A stretch of 64,000 bases of DNA, taken from the NCBI GenBank assembly GCA_032207245.1, contig CM063503.1, positions 56,497,017 to 56,561,016 of the forward strand, written 5' to 3'. Below are positions 1 to 61,366 of the stretch, piece by piece. Every line of letters begins with the position of its first letter. Positions within the stretch are counted from its first letter, which is position 1. This stretch comes from Pardosa pseudoannulata (lineage: Eukaryota > Arthropoda > Arachnida > Araneae > Lycosidae). Made by a program: the position numbers and the translations under genes. The notes beneath the pieces are model-generated. The model was not told where the DNA came from. It did no database searches and saw nothing but the letters and a program-made list of their open reading frames with translations.

Positions 1-1498
1 CCTGCTACAACAAAATTGTTAAATAATATACTGAAGAAATGACTATAATTATTTCATTTTCAAACATTTGAAATCATTTCATGCAAATTTTACTTTTATT
101 TTAATTGTCTAGAGAGCCAGTAAAATAGTAAACCAACAATACTTGTGTTCATAGATACCTGAAAATGGATCACATTATCAAAAGTTTTTTCCTTATAACC
201 TGAAATGATAATCAAACAATACTTCAAAAATGTCTCTGAAATAATTCATTTCTCAATGTTATAAAAACATTCAAGTGATGAACTCATACATTAGAAAAGT
301 AGTAAATCCTTACAATGGTTTACTTTTAAAGAAATATACAGGATAATTAATAAAGAAAAACAAATAGTGTTTTATCTTTAACCTTTGTAAAGAGATACAA
401 GTGTTTCATATGCCATATAACTAAACAGCTGTTCATCATAGAAATTATGCACTTTTATTTACATAATATATAAAGCCAACAATAAATAAAACCTTATACC
501 CACATAGAAGCCAACAAAAACCAATGATAGAAATTTTATGTAAACAATAAAACAAAAGATATAGCAATTAGGTTACAGAGAACCAAAGCAATAAAAACAA
601 GTGAAATACTTAACAGTGTTATAAGTACTCTTTATAATTGCACTAATTTCATATTTAACAACATATTTCTTACTCTTCTAGATTTGGCAAATTCACAGAA
701 TGTGGTCAGTATGAGAAGGTAAATAGAAAATATAAAAATAAACAAAACATTTAACTCGGGAAACCTTCCAATAGTACTAAATATGCATATCTAATCATAA
801 CATATATAAGGTGCATGCAAAACAAGAAACAGTGCTATTTTATGAACTCATTAAAAAAAAGTATAAGTTATGGCTAATTTAATGATGGCTTTTTTTATTT
901 TTTTTTTCTATGACCACCAATACTTAAAAATTTCTTATATGTAACGGGGAAAGTGTTATATGGACACAGGTGAATACAGAAGAAATTCCTTATCAAGTAG
1001 ATACCTTAATAATAGTAAAGAAAAAATACTATTAAAATGCACAGTATTCTTAAAACAATAGAAAAGAACCAATTCAAGACTGGCTTCGAACATAGTTGCA
1101 TATTTACACATTTCCATTTTCTATTTAGACTAAGGAATTAAATCAGCAAAAAATGGCCAAAATAAAAAAAGCCAGTCTAAAAAAAATCTTATTAATATTT
1201 TTTTTTAACCCTATGTTAGCATCAGCCATTAGCCTTCTAACAGCCCAATAAAAATTAGCCTTTGTAAAGTTGTTAGGAGTAAAAGCCATAAAAGAAAGTG
1301 CAATGCAGTTTGTCAAATGTAAAAGGTTTATGGGTTTGCCAGAAGGGCACAGGTTACAATCAGGCACATCTTATTAATATAACTGAACTGATTTCAATTT
1401 AAAATAAATGAATCAGAGTTATTTTCCCAATATCAACAGACACATATTATAATGTTAAAAAATTGCAAAGTTAGGAATTCTTAAAAAAAAAAAAAAAA

Positions 1499-1543
<45 letters not shown>

Positions 1544-3041
1544 TGGTTAAAAAGCTCATTATTTGCCAAATGCTTTCCCAAAAGTTTGAAATGCACTCTA
1601 TTAGTGAATATTGCACCAAAAAAGAAATAACTAGATCATTTGCATCTATTTCAGTAATGAAAGAAAAGATAACAAGAGGTAAAGCAGAATGAAATATTTG
1701 TAAAAAAAAAAAAAAAAAAAGTGCTGTTATTGATTTCAAGGTAACTAATAAAAATAGGCACTTTAAATAAGTATGAAATGAATTTAAATGTATCAAACAA
1801 TATGCTAACACAAGAAGATATAAATATGAGGAATGTATAAGACCTTAGTAAGAGCTTAAATATCACAAAATCCAATTTTTATGGAGTTAAAAATATCCAA
1901 AATTGTGCCTTTTTAACTGAAATATTAATTATAAAGATATATTATTTATAAGTTGAATTCACTACAAAAGAGGGTGCACCTGCGAATCTGTCATTAAATT
2001 GCCTAATACTCTGCCAATTTTTGCAAGGTTGCTTTATTTTTCTTTGTAAGAAAATCAGAATATTTTGCATTAACTAATGACTATTTTACATTATTATTAT
2101 AAGTATTATTATCATCATATTATGATAAAGTTATAATAATACTTTTTCAAAACAGAACTCTTTAAAATTTATAATTGTTTTCCAATATCTAGTTTACTTT
2201 GTTTAGCAGTCAAAATCAAAAGTCCTTTTATTTTAGTAGGTACTTTACAATCAGTGCCAGCAATTTCCCCAAAGTTAGAAAAGGGACACCTCAAAGCAAA
2301 ACCTATAAATTATATTTTTACAAAGGATATAAACTTTTTAGAAGGGAGGTGGGACTAAATATTTATTTTCATTACTTAAGCTATAATTTACAAGTTTTAA
2401 GAAAAAAATTGTGTAAAATTTCATCAATAAAAGGAAAAAAAAGAATAAATGCACATTTAATATCAAACTCTTAAAATATTTAAAAAATTCTTTAAAGAAA
2501 TGTATTTGACTATAAATAATGCAGGGTTGGTTTATTTATATCACCTTATTGATATCAATCCTGATTTTAATAAATGGATTAAAAAAATCATTGATTGAAA
2601 TCAAGTGTTTTTTCAATATTACATGTGTTTACAGCTACTGCTTCCTCAGCTGCTGTTGTATTTTCACTGTAAATACTTTTACAATTTCAGCACTTATATG
2701 TCAATTGGGAAACAAAAAGCAACTAAGTTTATGATCTTGTTTAAGACTAAATAAGAATTAATGATGTATTTTTATGCTTTCTAATTTTAATTTTAAATGA
2801 TAGAAGACAAAAAAGTAAGCGGGACAGAAGCTATTTTTCTTTCATTTGGGGGCCTAATGAGTGATTTCTAATGGGTTTTATAGCAGACTCTTTAACATCT
2901 CTCAAAAACGATACTTTTCCTCTGCCGAGTTTGTGACATCATCGTTCACGTTAACACTGAGCGCCTATGCTGTTTACATGTTAAAAGGCAACTTTTAAAT
3001 TTGTTTCTGTGTAAAGTATTGCATATAATAGAAATTTTTTT
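1..3041. other. AT-rich non-coding region downstream of cramped
   Basis: No supported gene. It holds homopolymer runs, an A-run followed by (GA)n at 1483-1538, and an A-run near 1702-1719. Open frames here are short, low-complexity and antisense to simple repeats. Confidence 0.7.
1483..1538. repeat. poly(A) followed by (GA)n microsatellite
   Basis: About 25 A residues run directly into about 16 GA units. Confidence 0.95.
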
Positions 3042-3048
3042 TATGATG

Positions 3049-3387
3049 TCTGGCATTAAAAAATCATATTATAAATATTGTATTGTGCCACTCTGTAAAA
3101 ATATAGCAACTAATTGCAATGAGAAGATATTTTTCATCGTTTCCAAAGATCCACATAGACGTAAAATCTAGACAAATGCGATGAAAAGGGATGAGAAATT
3201 AAACCCCAAATTATTGTATAAATCATCTCTACGGGTTTGTGAAGACCATTTATCAATAAGTAAATGCTTGCTTTTGAATAAATATTACTACTTTAGAAAA
3301 ATTAAAGTATATAAAAATACATATATACCTTTAAAAGGACTGTTGATTAACCAGTGCTATTTAACTTTTAAAACTGCTAATTTTTGA
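3049..3387 (+). pseudogene. THAP zinc-finger gene remnant with an in-frame TAG
   Basis: From one of two adjacent ATGs (near 3044 and 3047) a frame reads SGIKKSYYKYCIVPLCKNI, then FFIVSKDPHRRKI, a TAG where the family usually has Trp, then TNAMKRDEKLNPKLLYKSSL and RVCEDH. The C-x4-C pair and later C-x2-H, with the spacing between them, match a THAP (C2CH) DNA-binding domain. After the domain the frame runs into Lys/Tyr/Leu-rich sequence with no recognisable partner and ends at 3387. THAP domains occur in P-element-type transposases and host transcription factors; I cannot tell which this came from. The stop and missing remainder indicate a pseudogene or transposon fragment. Confidence 0.7.
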
Positions 3388-3808
3388 GTATTATCACAGA
3401 GTTCAACTACAATAAATGTTTGATAAAGCATATAAATATTGTAAAACACATAAAAGTCTTAAGCATATAATTGTCTAATAAATAACTCGGGAGAGGGGAA
3501 GGTTATGTATTTTCAAAGAATTATAATTTTCTTCAGTGATGCATACTTTCTTATGTGTATCAATTCACAGTGATATTTTTCAATTAAATTGGTGACTAAT
3601 TTGAAAAAAGTATATAATATCTTTAAAATACTTACAATGTTATGACTTTAAAAATTAAATTTAATTTCAGAAACTTTATACATTTTTTAATTTAACATTA
3701 ATATTAAAAGCAATAAAGTTGTATTGCTATTTAAAAAAGCATAAATAATTAAGTAAAGCCTTTTAAAGATTTTAAATTTCTTTTCATCAAATTCAAAATA
3801 CTTAAGAA

Positions 3809-3866
3809 TTGGTTTGGTTTTGGAGTACTAAGGTCTACTTTTTGCAACATGAAGGCTAAAGGTCTC
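3809..3866 (-). mobile_element. SINE 3' fragment
   Basis: It reads ttggtttggttttggagta then a match to gtctactttttgcaacat and an adjacent gaggctaa-like run. The same order is seen in the 3' half of the full SINEs at 44004-44179 and 45755-45938. Only the tail is present, consistent with 5' truncation. Confidence 0.75.
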
Positions 3867-5017
3867 ACAATAAATAATTCCTCTAATTTTTATTTTAATA
3901 TATTACACCTATCTCTATTTATAAAAAGCAATGCTGCTACAAATGTGTGTATATGATATATGCATATTTATTTGACTTATCTATGTCTACAAACAGAAGA
4001 GCTGTGATTAGCATGAATAAAATATTAATACATGTTAAGTAAAATTGGATAAATATATTAATTATTTTACATACCTTTGGGTTTTAATTCCCTATATTTC
4101 TGCTCCCATAAAATCCGGGTCCCCCCCCCCCAAGAACGAAAACATTGACATGCTGTCAATTTTCGGGAGGTTGTCTGACTGTCCTTCGGTAAATCCAGAT
4201 GGAAGAGACATTTGTGACAAATTGAGATAACTGAGCTATTTAGATCGATAAAATAAACCTTCAGGTTTAAATAAAAATAAATTTTGATAACTAGAAAATT
4301 TCAGGAACTTGAAAAACAAAATTGGAATATAGTGCGCATTTACAAGCAATAAGAATATATTGGACAATATGAACGATGACGTCACAACCAATCTCAGAGC
4401 ATTTGGATGTCACGTGATTTTCACTTAACTTTAAAATTAATTTTTTAAATGATGGACCCAGTTTTTTACATTTTTGAGAACATTTTTGGAATCTACGAGT
4501 CTGGAATTATCAGAAAAATACTAAGTTGTTCAAATCCCCCACATGTGCAAATTCCTCATTATAAGTTTTGAGTCTGCACTTGCTATTTTCCAATGGTATA
4601 GTACTTACTTTTATTATTCAAAATTTTTGTAAATATTATAGAGGAAGTAATAGTTCTATTAAAGATTTAAGTTTTTTGTCTTAACATATATGAATCATAT
4701 ACAAAAGCATTTTTACTTATTTGCTTTTGAGTTTATTTAGATACTAGATAATTAAAATTGAATTTGATAAATAGTATTAAATTTATCACTCTATAAGAGT
4801 TTGCTGAGAAAAGATAAAAAGCATTTTATACATTTAATACATTAATTTTCAAATGTAAATAATACTGCATATATAAGAAAATAAGCAGGATAATGAAAAC
4901 TTAATCATTAATCATAAAAAATTTAATCATAGCATAAATAATTTCATTTGTTACGTTTAATTTATGAAGAAAAAAATTATGATCTGATCTAAAAAAATCC
5001 ACTTGATATGATTTTTT

Positions 5018-5023
5018 TTTTAT
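5018..5023 (-). promoter_or_regulatory. candidate polyadenylation signal for cramped
   Basis: Reading leftwards from the stop codon, an AATAAA hexamer on the minus strand occurs here, which would give a 3' UTR of about 680 nt. AATAAA is common by chance in such AT-rich DNA and further copies follow (for example near 4735), so this is only a candidate. Confidence 0.22.
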
Positions 5024-5695
5024 TAAATCAAGATTTTAACCAACCCTGCTATAATGTTAAATGTACAATTTGAAATGCTAGTTACCTTTAAATCTACTTC
5101 ACTTTATGACCTTTAAAAATGGGTAGTAAAAATAAAGAGTTTTAAAGAGCAGTAGGAATACTAAATGCAAATTAACAAAATCTCCATTTGAAAAAATTAG
5201 CTACAGCCAATATTTCAAAACAAACTTAGTAGGGAAAAGTTAATGAAATAACCTACAAACTGTACAAAAGGCATCCAGTGACCAGACATATTTTACTAAT
5301 ACTTAAATAAGCTCTACACAAATAACACTCATTAGACTTCATTTTGTTCAATAAAAGTGCAGATGAAAGAAATTTTAAAAAAGCTTACAATTCCTGCAAA
5401 CAATACAATTATGGAAACTATTCATACTTCTATCTTAATAGTGAAAAATATGGCCTTTGTCAGGCAGACAACTTTCATTTCCCGAGCTCACTGAAAATAA
5501 GGTATTGTGTATAGTTTCTCTATACAGACCACACTGGATTACTGCAGACACAAAATATATCCCTATAGTCTGAAAAATATGATATTCCCGATAAATGTTA
5601 GCACACTTGCACACATATGAATATACTCAATGGATGAAGTGACAGTTCTGAATAGTGATATTGCATCAACATATATTTTGAATTAATGTACAAAG

Positions 5696-54859
<49,164 letters not shown>

Positions 54860-54860
54860 T

Positions 54861-57362
54861 CTGAAAATAATTATATAATTTAACTAATGAGCTATTAATA
54901 CAAGTATAAATTAAACTTGTTTTACAATGAATACCACTATGCAAGCAACACTGTCAATTTCAGTTTTACATCATCCTTTGCAAAACAACTCAACTAAAAA
55001 TGAAATATGTTAAGAATGTTTTTACCTGCCATTATTAACTCCTTAACAATTGTATAATTTTCAAGAAAAAGGTCATAAAAATGATTTTTTATTTAAGAAA
55101 ATTATATAAAAAATAAGCGTATGTACAATATATGTATCCATTTTAACTTTTTATATTTTTTTTTTAGTTTGAAATGAAAGAAATTTAAGTATTTTGAAAA
55201 AGCCAACATTTAGGATTATTGTGACAATGTCGGTTTTTCAGTAAGTAAAGAATTTTAAATATTAAAAAAAATATTAAACTTATGCATAATGTAAATAAAA
55301 TATTAGTAACTTTATCTTGTGTAATAAATTTCAAAGCATGCTACAAGGGCCACTACACAATCTGGCCACCATCATAATCTGGATAGTATTATACAGTTTT
55401 CTTCCTATATCTCTTGTTATTTTCATCTCTTCTAGAACAGCACTGACTCTAGAATACATATTAAAAATAAAATTAACATAAAAAGTATTTAAACAAACTG
55501 TTTTTACTTAAAAAACAAAAATTTAAATGCACTGAAAAGTAGAAAATAATTTTAAAACAGTGCATGAAGAGAAATTGTGTAAAAAATTTCCTATATGAAA
55601 ACTAATGTGCTGTTGTAGAAAAAACTGCATGAAGAGTTTCTTTAGGATAAGGGCCAGTTGTTATGAATGTTATGTGACTAAAAAATTAAAGTGTAGGGTG
55701 CATAATATATACCATTAAATATCACATTAATATTTTAATATGAATATTTCCTTATATAATTATACCTGTATTGAAAATATGTTAGTTTAACACCTATTCT
55801 AATTAAGTACCATACATTAAGCAGTAAGCATTTAAAATAAACTATCTCCAATTGCATAAAAAATAGTCTGGTTCTGTTAGCTAAAGAAAAAAACTTTCCA
55901 GGGGGAGAGAAATGGATTGTTGTAATAACTTTGGCACATTATGTTTAAAAACTCAAGTCAGGAGATTCCACAAACATGAGGAATATGGCATAAAAACTTA
56001 CCCAAAGAGTTTGACAGGTGTAAGAGGGAAGGGGTTAAGGGGTTTGCTCAGCCAAAAAATTTATACCCATTGCTAAATTCTCTATGTGGATGATTATAAA
56101 ATATCCTGAATATCTGTGCAGCATTCATATAACTTCTGTTACATGAATACTGCACATGTAACAGAAGTTATTGCCTCCTAATCAACAAAGCCATAGCATG
56201 TTAAAAAAAAATGAGTAAATATTTATAATCATTACTTAATTTTTCAATACTGTATATCTGAACAATTTATCGATTACACAAAGATATAGATACATGAAGA
56301 TAATTGATAGTTATTATATCATACTCTGTTATAAATTACAAATAGTCACCAATGTTTACTCCTGGATTTTACAAACATCGTCATTCAAACTGTAGAAATA
56401 GTATCGATTTCGATGCTACATGCCTATATATTTTATTAAAATATAAATAATATGGCCTGTTTTATAGTATTAGTGTCTCAAGTTTCAGTGTAGTCAACCA
56501 TATATTTGAGTTTAGTTCCTAAAGAAGCCTTGGACATATCTGAGCTGAATACTCATAAGCAGGGCCTAATTAAAAAGAAAAAAAAAAAAAAAAAAAAAAA
56601 AAGGAGGTGCAGCAGTAGACCAGGGCTCCCAAATCAACATGCTACATTCAACTTTTATCAGAAAAACACTTAATATTTTGATGTTTAAAGAAAATTCAAA
56701 TTTTATTGTTAAAAATTTAATTTTCACTTTATCTATTTTTAAAAAAACTCTATTAATAAAAAAATGGCAATCTGCATTTTCTTCAGATATTTTTTGTGCC
56801 TGGGAAAGTAGGGGAACAGTAATTTTTTTTAGAAAATTAAACACAAAACAGTTTGTGGGTCAAAATGAGCCATCTCGCAATTCTACTGTTAACTTGTATA
56901 AAATTGATAAAGTATAATCAGGCAGTGAGCTGCGAAAAATACGTTTTGATTCCTCAAATGAATATTACAAATTCTTCGAATATAGTCAATTTCTATTCAT
57001 GACACTTTATGAATGAGTAAAACTTTTTAACAAAATAAAAAATAGAATTTACATGAATTGTCAATATAGCTATTTTTTTTAAGAATTTGTTTTAGAGCTG
57101 TTTTTAAAGTTTCACATGTAAATGTTAATAAATGCTATTTGCATTCTTAATGATTAAGAATTTGTCATAGCATGGGAAGCACTGAAGCAACCATTTGTCC
57201 CAGGAGCCACGTTAAACATATTGAGTTCTGCTTATATGTAATGTTGCTCATATGAACTGATAATAAAATATCAGTATATCAGTGTATAGAAGGGTAATGT
57301 TGTTCTAATTTTCATCATTATTCAATGTTTCCAATACTTTTCTTTTTTAATCTTTATCTTAA
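54861..57362. other. upstream intron region of cramped
   Basis: Begins with a splice acceptor (tttcag, minus strand) for the ATG exon. Contains interleaved inverted repeats (56116-56170) and an A-run at 56577-56602. A non-coding first exon must lie to the right but was not located. Confidence 0.6.
56116..56170. repeat. two interleaved inverted repeats
   Basis: TAACTTCTGTTACATG (56130-56145) pairs perfectly with 56155-56170. A second pair, GTGCAGCATTCAT (56116-56128) with ATGAATACTGCAC (56143-56155), matches at 12 of 13 positions. The arms alternate, so the two hairpins exclude each other. Confidence 0.85.
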
Positions 57363-59234
57363 CCCATTAACAAAATTATTTTATTTAAAAACATATAATT
57401 AAATTGCTTTTACCATCAACATGAATATTATTATCGAATTTTATCAATACGTACCTTAGTTTTTAAAAAAAATGCTGATCTAAAAATAGATCACTGGGCG
57501 TTCGGAGGATATATTTTAGCAAATACACAACAATCATTAGTACTTCAATAACATTTACTAATATTTTTTAAAATTAAATAAATATGTTTAATTAAAAAAA
57601 CCATATATTTTAAGAATATTATAAAAAGCGTTCTAAAAAAAAAAAAAAAAAAAAAATAAAAAAAAAATATCCAGAATTCACAAATTACAGAATACTTATT
57701 TCAATTATTTTAAATTACAAAATTTCAATATTTCTACAGTTTATGTGGAATTTAAAAAACTTCTTGCATAAAGTGGCATGCACTTCATAAAATATTTTTT
57801 CCTTGGCACCCTACAAGTCGACAGCGTCTTTTTTTTCTTTGTCCCATATTGTAACACTTTATCAAAGCGAACATCATCACTGAGATTAGCTTTTGAGGAT
57901 GAAGGAAAACTGTAAGGTCGACCTTTCAAAACTTTTTTTCCGATTCCCAATTTTAGATATTTTACAGCAACAGCTCTTCGAAAATCTTTCATGGACATGA
58001 ATCACCTTTATGAACATTTCTGTGCAGAATACTTTTTAACAGATATTAATTTTATGAATAGACACCAGTACCATATTTTACCTCTTATTCTCTCCAAAAG
58101 GAGTTTTTCTTGATTTGTCATTCTTACGTTCACTGCTTTTGAATGTCTTGGAAATGAATAAATGACTTTATTTTTAGGTAAGCATTTCTACTAAGAGTCC
58201 TGTACAAGACCTATCCCAAAATCTTCTACATCACTCAATAATATCTTTCACTTGAAAGAGTAAGATAGCCAGTAATATCAAAATATAAATATCTTTATAT
58301 CTTCTTTAGTGATAATTAAATCATGATCGTTTTTAATTTAGCATAAAGAAAATCTCATTCACAATTACGTTATATACTTCATCAGAAAAAAGTTTTTAAA
58401 AGCAATGATGCAAGATGCATTTGCAAGATCATTTTCCATTGTCAAAATATTATCCTTATAAGTCTCTCCTATTTCCAACCATTTGGTATAATTCCGTTTT
58501 TTTCCAAACAATTTTCGGCTTTTCTGTTTTTATTTTTTAGGTTTTCTCTCAAACGTTGAAGGTAAATCTATTTTATCACACACATCTTTTAATATTACTT
58601 CTATTTTACCAACAATATCATTTACAAATGGAGCATGTAACTTATCATCTATTTTCTCTTCATCTGTCAGTTCATCTACATCAGGTGGTATGGCAATAAT
58701 ATCCTCTTCAATTTGTTCAGAAAACAGATAATCAACTACATTCTGAACGTTATTGAATACTTTTCGACTCATATTTTCATCTAAAGGTGAAAAAACACAA
58801 TATTACCAGGGTCAGGAAAAAAAACGCCCGAACGCCCAGTGATCTATTTCTAGATCAGCAATATTTTGACACTATTTTTTACTATTTATATTTGTTTTAA
58901 GATAACATCGGTTTATATTCTGATAGCTACATCTATGAAGATATTAAATCACAAAAAAAAATTTAACTTACCGGTATTGCTTAGCTGTTTTCAGGGCTTA
59001 TGCTAAGAAACGACGTCGAAAAACGGCGCTATGAAAGGGCGATACAAACTTTCTCTTATCGCTTTAGATCAATGACCAAACAAAACAAGAAAATCACTTG
59101 TTGGTGAACAGGTGCATGCCTTGTCTTGCCCTCTGTGCACTGTAGAATGTATGGGGTGGGTTTAAGGTCATCTAAAAGCGAGTTTACCATGCTATGTTTA
59201 GCGATCTAAAAATAGATCACTGGGCGCTAACGGG
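57363..59234 (-). mobile_element. piggyBac transposon, about 1.9 kb, internally deleted
   Basis: Bounded by TTAA at 57359-57362 and 59235-59238. Ends are CCCATTAAC on the left and GCTAACGGG on the right (7 of 9 pairs). The interior carries two pieces of a piggyBac transposase on the minus strand. Three copies of a subterminal motif containing GATCTAAAAATAGATC and the adjoining CACTGGGCG occur at 57473-57505, 58828-58860 (inverted) and near 59208-59226. The left end match is short, so that boundary is less certain than the right. Confidence 0.75.
57741..58772 (-). pseudogene. piggyBac transposase remnant, central catalytic part missing
   Basis: Start at 58772: MSRKVFNNVQNVVDYLFSEQ and the acidic N-terminal run PPDVDELTDEEKIDD typical of piggyBac. 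After a stop at the end of that frame (58530), further N-terminal sequence continues in broken frames with a KWLEIGETY-like run, DEVYNVIVNE, and FWDRSCTGLL-type RT-unrelated sequence up to about 58090. Then it jumps to the C-terminal part, MSMKDFRRAVAVKYLKLGIG and CRVPRKKYFMKCM (57998-57741). The region with the catalytic aspartates is absent. Confidence 0.82.
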
Positions 59235-59501
59235 TTAAGTTTTTAATTTAAAATAAGCTATTGAAAGCTGACAATAACTTCAATGTGTAATAAACCCCTT
59301 ATTTTTTTTTATGAATGTGTATATATTACTTGTCTTTCCTCGCTTTATAGTAAATTTAAAGACTTGTCTTATGGGAGTAACAAAGTTTGACAAAAACAGA
59401 ACAGCATTCTACAGTTAATTATATATTTATGCCTTCCCTATCTTAAAAGTACATTTTTTCATGCCAACTTTTATTAAATTATGTAAACACATCCCACTTC
59501 C

Positions 59502-59503
<2 letters not shown>

Positions 59504-59553
<50 letters not shown>
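59504..59553. repeat. (TA)n microsatellite
   Basis: About 25 TA units. Confidence 0.95.
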
Positions 59554-59556
<3 letters not shown>

Positions 59557-59760
59557 AATTTTGTAAATAACTTTAATTTTATACTAAATCTTTGTAGATT
59601 TCCTTAAATAAGTTAAACATTTATTTTATTAACTTTACTATATTTTAATTCCTCTACAGTGATGTCTTAAACCCATCCAAGAATATTATCACATATATGA
59701 TTACAAAGTTTTCCTTTTACGGCCCTCAGTCTCCTGTGATCAGGCAGTCATTAAGTTAGC

Positions 59761-59808
59761 AGTAAAGAAGCTGAAAGATGGTTGAGTAAAGAAGCTGAAA
59801 GATGGTTG
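59761..59808. repeat. perfect 24-bp tandem duplication
   Basis: The unit agtaaagaagctgaaagatg plus gttg occurs twice head to tail without mismatch. Confidence 0.95.
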
Positions 59809-60118
59809 CCTTGAGTTACATTAAATATTAAAAATGTTCCAAGATATTATACATTTGCCAAATGAATTTGATAGTATTGTTCAATTGATATATAGATTGG
59901 AAGACTGAGTTTACTGTTAATAAAATAAATGAAAAGTTATTTAAGGAAGAATATCGTCTAAAACAAATAAATACTGATACAAACATAAGGGTGTTTAATA
60001 TTTTAGATAGAAGTAGAAAACACTTAAAGGAAATGTACCGAGGTACTTTCCCATGATGGTCAGCATGTGCATGCACAGCTGTGGGAGAAATTTCCTAGAA
60101 GAATTTAGGACTTCGATT

Positions 60119-60840
60119 GTTGACTTCAAGTTTAGGTACCCCTGCGGAGAAGGTATAAATCATGGAATGGCACAAGTGTAACGGTCAAGCTCGTACAGAG
60201 ATATAACCGTGAGTTATGGGGGCAGGGGCTAAAAATAACGTCAGCTTTCACAAAAGGGGTTATATTAATGAGCCCACCTGCAGTCCCAAAGGGGATGCAG
60301 ATGTGAGAAAATTTCACCAAACAAGCAATTGGCAAAGAAGAAAAAGGGGCGTTAAAACTGAGGTGAGGAGTTGGGAAAGAGAGTTAAGAAAGGAGTCGGG
60401 ATTCAAGAGTAGCTGGACATCGAAATCCCAAGCGCTGTTCGCATGCACCACCTTCCCGTATGCCCCAAGCCCAGACCGATACTCCACATGAGGAAAGCCC
60501 CTGCCTGATTCCTTGTACTGACTGGAGAACCGACACACGGCATGAGTCAAGCCCCTGCCTGCCCCCTGTGCCTATACTGAAGGTAAAACAGATTTAACAT
60601 ATTCATAACGGTTATTTAGGCCTCTGTTAGTAATTCAATATTGTGATTAAGGAATAACGCATAGCTAAAGAGAATTGTAATAATTATGGTGTAAATAAGA
60701 ATATAAAACATAAATAATTGCTGATTATGTTATATGGTAATCAAGAATAACAATTTGTAAATAGTGTACAGAATAAATGTCTTAATCTAAATATATGGTA
60801 TCATATTTTTACTGTGGTTCCCCTTTGTAAATGAACACTG
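60119..60840 (+). repeat. LTR-like GC-richer island, unconfirmed
   Basis: Starts TGTTGACTTCAAG, has GGTATAAATCATGG (near 60149), a GC-richer body to about 60590, an AATAAA near 60773, and a possible end at TGAACA (60832-60837). The order of signals fits an LTR, but no second copy, coding region or target duplication is visible. It could instead be a host promoter or first exon. Confidence 0.35.
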
Positions 60841-61319
60841 GTGTTATTGTTGTAAGTACATTACAACAGGAAGAATGGAAAGATATGCAAAGCCTAGTGT
60901 AAAACTAAAGGGAAAGTTTAACAAATATTATATCTCAATACAGTAAAGTGCAAGTATACAAATTAGAAAACTATTTAAAAGTGCATTTAAAGATAAAGAA
61001 TCATTTTTTAATTGAGAATTGTGTTTAAGCTAAGAGAAAATTGGATAAAGACAAGATTATTGTATGTTTCATAACATTTTTCATACTGAAGCTACAATAC
61101 ATTTTTATTTTTCTTTAAACAAGGACTTTTATTTTTAAAGTTTAAAGGAACTGAAAAACTTTGTGTCTCTAGTAAAAGGTAAAGCTAATTGTAAAATAAT
61201 TAGCAATGGAACCATGAAGTTTGTGTTGAATGTTGATATCAGAGTTTTGAACCAGAACTGAACCCAAAACCAGAAAAAACTAATTTTAGTTTGAACAAAA
61301 ACAGGAACTGAACAGAAAA

Positions 61320-61366
<47 letters not shown>

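Larger units (their letters stand above)
3388..5695. other. non-coding region, possibly including the cramped 3' UTR
   Basis: AT-rich. Contains a SINE tail fragment (3809-3866), a C-run near 4121-4132, and a 4100-4430 stretch with more GC that looks like a dispersed repeat. No supported gene. Confidence 0.6.

Noticed and set aside
60216..60550. Overlapping open frames on both strands
   Set aside because: They occur in a GC-richer island where stops are rarer; neither has recognisable protein features.
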